A DNA stretch of 34,076 nucleotides from an uncultured Marinoscillum sp. (GTDB taxonomy: Bacteria; Bacteroidota; Bacteroidia; Cytophagales; MED-G16), in the NCBI GenBank assembly GCA_902633975.1, contig CACPHX010000014.1, positions 1-34,076 on the forward strand. The letters are read 5' to 3'. How positions within the stretch are numbered: the stretch's first letter is position 1; each line of letters begins with the position of its first letter. The position numbers were made by a program, and so were the translations under genes. Of this stretch, positions 32,493 through 34,076 are shown piece after piece. The notes beneath the pieces were generated by a model. The model saw only the letters and a program-made list of their open reading frames with translations. It was not told the DNA's origin and made no database searches.

Positions 32493-32942
32493 ATGATTCA
32501 CTCCAATCTTTTAAATAATGATTTGAAGATTGAATCAAATCATAAAAAAAAATATGTTTTTGATAGGATTAGGAAAAAAAAAGTTATTTTAACTCCAGAG
32601 GAATGGGTTAGGCAAAGTATCATAAATCATCTTGTTAGTAATTTAAACTACCCTGAAGGGTTAATATCTTCAGAATCTCTCTTAAAATATAATAACATAA
32701 ATAAGCGTTCAGATATTTTAGTTAAGTCAAGAAATGGGATAGATAATTATCTCTTAGTTGAATGTAAATCATTTAAAATGAGGTTAAATGAAAGTCATTT
32801 AAGTCAGGTGTCTGTATATAATAACGTCTATTCTAGTAAATACATAATGATAACAAACGGAATTGATCATTTTGTTATTTCTATTAGTAATAAATCAGGT
32901 GATATAAATATTTTGAATAACATACCAGAGTATGACGATTAG
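32493..32942 (+). CDS. Stand-alone HsdR N-terminal-like protein (PD-(D/E)XK nuclease fold)
   Basis: A 149-residue protein resembling the N-terminal domain of type I restriction subunit R (HSDR_N). TPEEWVRQSIINHLV at 34-48 is the leading helix; the nuclease core has Asp74 in KRSDILV and Glu90 and Lys92 in LLVECKSF, giving the D...ExK signature, followed by Gln105 and Tyr109 (QVSVY), the QxxxY motif of this family. There is no helicase, methylase or specificity gene nearby, so it is not part of a type I system here. Single-domain versions of this kind are widespread in Bacteroidota and without a known role. It is probably cotranscribed with the MFS gene. The stop overlaps convergent ald by TTAG. 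Confidence 0.82.
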   Translation: MIHSNLLNNDLKIESNHKKKYVFDRIRKKKVILTPEEWVRQSIINHLVSNLNYPEGLISSESLLKYNNINKRSDILVKSRNGIDNYLLVECKSFKMRLNESHLSQVSVYNNVYSSKYIMITNGIDHFVISISNKSGDINILNNIPEYDD

Positions 32943-34051
32943 ATTTGATCATCAGGATTAAAATAGTCTACATTAAAAGCCTCAGAAACGTTCTTATTTA
33001 CAACTCTACCACGTATAATATTTAATCCTTCTTTTATTTCATTATTTGATCTTGCAGCTTCTCTCCATCCTTTTTCAGATATTTCAAGAATATATGGTAA
33101 AGTCATGTTTGTGAGAGCTTGAGTAGATGTATAGGGAACGGCACCAGGCATATTTGCTACACAATAATGTACTACACCATCAATTATGTAAGTAGGATTT
33201 TCATGAGTTGTAGGTTTTGAGGTTTCGAAGCAACCTCCTTGATCAATAGCGATATCAACTAAAACACAACCTTTTTTAAGGAATTTAAGTGATTTTTTTG
33301 TTATTAATTTTGGAGCTTTTGCACCAGGAATAAGAACAGCTCCAATTATAAGGTCACTTTTTATAGCATTTTCATATATATTTTTTTCATTAGATAAAAT
33401 ACATTTTACTTTTCCATTAAATAAAATGTTGAGTTCATCTAATCTTTCTTGATCTAAATCTAAAATTGTAACATTTGCACCTAAGCCGACAGCCATTTTT
33501 GCGGCTTCTGTTCCAGATATTCCTCCCCCAATTATTAAAACTTTTGCAGGATCAACACCGGTTACACCTCCTAACAATATCCCTCTACCACCCATGGGTT
33601 TTTCTAGAAATTTAGCACCTTCTTGTGTAGCCATTCTTCCTGCTACCTCTGACATAGGTATTAGAAGTGGAAGGGATTTATCTTCACTTTGTACTGTTTC
33701 GTAAGCTATACATATTGATTTATTATTAATCATTCCATCTAATAAAGGTCTGTGTGAAGCAAAATGAAAATATGTAAATACAATTTGACCTTCTTTAATG
33801 AGGTTGTATTCCTCTTTTATAGGTTCCTTTACTTTTAGAATCATTTCAGATTTTTGAAAAACTTCTTCTCTTGTGTCGACAATTATAGCTCCAGCTTTTG
33901 TGTATTCATCATTTAGAAAACTAGAGTTCTTTCCTGCATCTTTTTCAATAAGAACAGTATTTTTTTTTGAAATTAATTTAGAGGCTCCTGAAGGAGTTAG
34001 TGAAACTCTAAATTCGTTATTTTTAATTTCTTTTGGAACACCTATTATCAT
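32939..34051 (-). CDS. ald: Alanine dehydrogenase
   Basis: A 370-residue NAD-dependent enzyme that reversibly deaminates L-alanine to pyruvate and ammonia. Arg15, Lys75 (KVKEP) and His96 (YFHFA) are the pyruvate-binding and catalytic residues, GGGISGTEAA at 175-184 binds NAD, and Asp270 (DIAIDQGG) completes the active site; all positions agree with the characterised enzymes. Full length (about 370). The ATG at 34049-34051 is followed immediately by the conserved IGVPKEIKNNEFRV. It is a single minus-strand gene with 25 bases of upstream sequence in the window, too few to judge the promoter. Its stop shares TTAG with the convergent HsdR_N-like gene. Confidence 0.96.
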   Translation of the reverse strand: MIIGVPKEIKNNEFRVSLTPSGASKLISKKNTVLIEKDAGKNSSFLNDEYTKAGAIIVDTREEVFQKSEMILKVKEPIKEEYNLIKEGQIVFTYFHFASHRPLLDGMINNKSICIAYETVQSEDKSLPLLIPMSEVAGRMATQEGAKFLEKPMGGRGILLGGVTGVDPAKVLIIGGGISGTEAAKMAVGLGANVTILDLDQERLDELNILFNGKVKCILSNEKNIYENAIKSDLIIGAVLIPGAKAPKLITKKSLKFLKKGCVLVDIAIDQGGCFETSKPTTHENPTYIIDGVVHYCVANMPGAVPYTSTQALTNMTLPYILEISEKGWREAARSNNEIKEGLNIIRGRVVNKNVSEAFNVDYFNPDDQI

Positions 34052-34076
34052 GTTGATAATTATACGTAAATCTAAC

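Noticed and set aside
32493..32942. Remnant of a type I restriction-modification locus
   Set aside because: There are no hsdM, hsdS or helicase sequences around it, the frame is intact with nuclease residues kept, and both neighbours are housekeeping-type genes.

Overview
The window reads as a compact, AT-rich chromosomal segment of a flavobacterium-like member of the Bacteroidota, probably a free-living marine lineage; the habitat is inferred only from the composition and tight packing. The evidence for the phylum is a T9SS-type C-terminal sorting domain (gene at 302-4579), the type IX secretion protein PorT (15253-15957), an ExbB-(small membrane protein)-ExbD-ExbD cluster of the Bacteroidota kind, promoters matching the phylum's TAnnTTTG -7 element, and start codons without Shine-Dalgarno sequences. 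I see no phage, insertion sequence, CRISPR array or plasmid function, and no stretch over 100 bases without a gene once the frameshifted prfB is assembled correctly.

Layout. 1-246: 3' end of a primary sigma factor gene. 302-4579: giant Asp-box propeller surface protein, end-to-end with a convergent terC (4580-5299). 5386-9730: ABC ATPase, ilvE, prfB (with a programmed +1 frameshift) and a phytoene-dehydrogenase-like flavoprotein, on the plus strand. 9720-10970: Rieske oxygenase, minus strand. 11034-12476: NhaC antiporter. 12469-15187: engB-waaA-rsgA operon, minus strand. 15253-16708: porT and an overlapping YdfG-like dehydrogenase. 16705-17697: uncharacterised propeller-like protein, minus strand. 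17751-19085: saccharopine-dehydrogenase family enzyme. 19063-24219: minus-strand operon pdxA-yceD(DUF177)-rpmF-fabH-efp-accB-accC. 24259-26410: ksgA-mgtE. 26478-27347: greA and a HIT protein. 27344-27892: ruvC, minus strand. 27934-28799: tatD and tRNA-Ser(GGA). 28896-31162: exbB, a small membrane protein and two exbD genes. 31203-32942: UMF1-type MFS transporter and an HsdR_N-like nuclease-fold protein. 32939-34051: alanine dehydrogenase, minus strand.

How the genes work together. Most are housekeeping: translation and ribosome assembly (prfB, efp, rpmF, ksgA, engB, rsgA, tRNA-Ser), fatty-acid initiation (accB, accC, fabH), envelope building (waaA), transcription elongation (greA) and DNA repair (ruvC). 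A surface theme joins PorT, the sorted propeller protein and the ExbB/ExbD motor. A catabolic theme is possible in the Rieske oxygenase, saccharopine-dehydrogenase-like enzyme, ilvE and ald, but no complete pathway is visible.

I did not find a convincing new multi-gene system. The points most worth following up are: the greA promoter interlocked with the terminator hairpin behind mgtE; a lipoprotein signal and a T9SS sorting domain on one protein; all seven convergent gene pairs abutting or overlapping at their stop codons; the uncharacterised propeller-like protein at 16705-17697; and the stand-alone HsdR_N-like protein.
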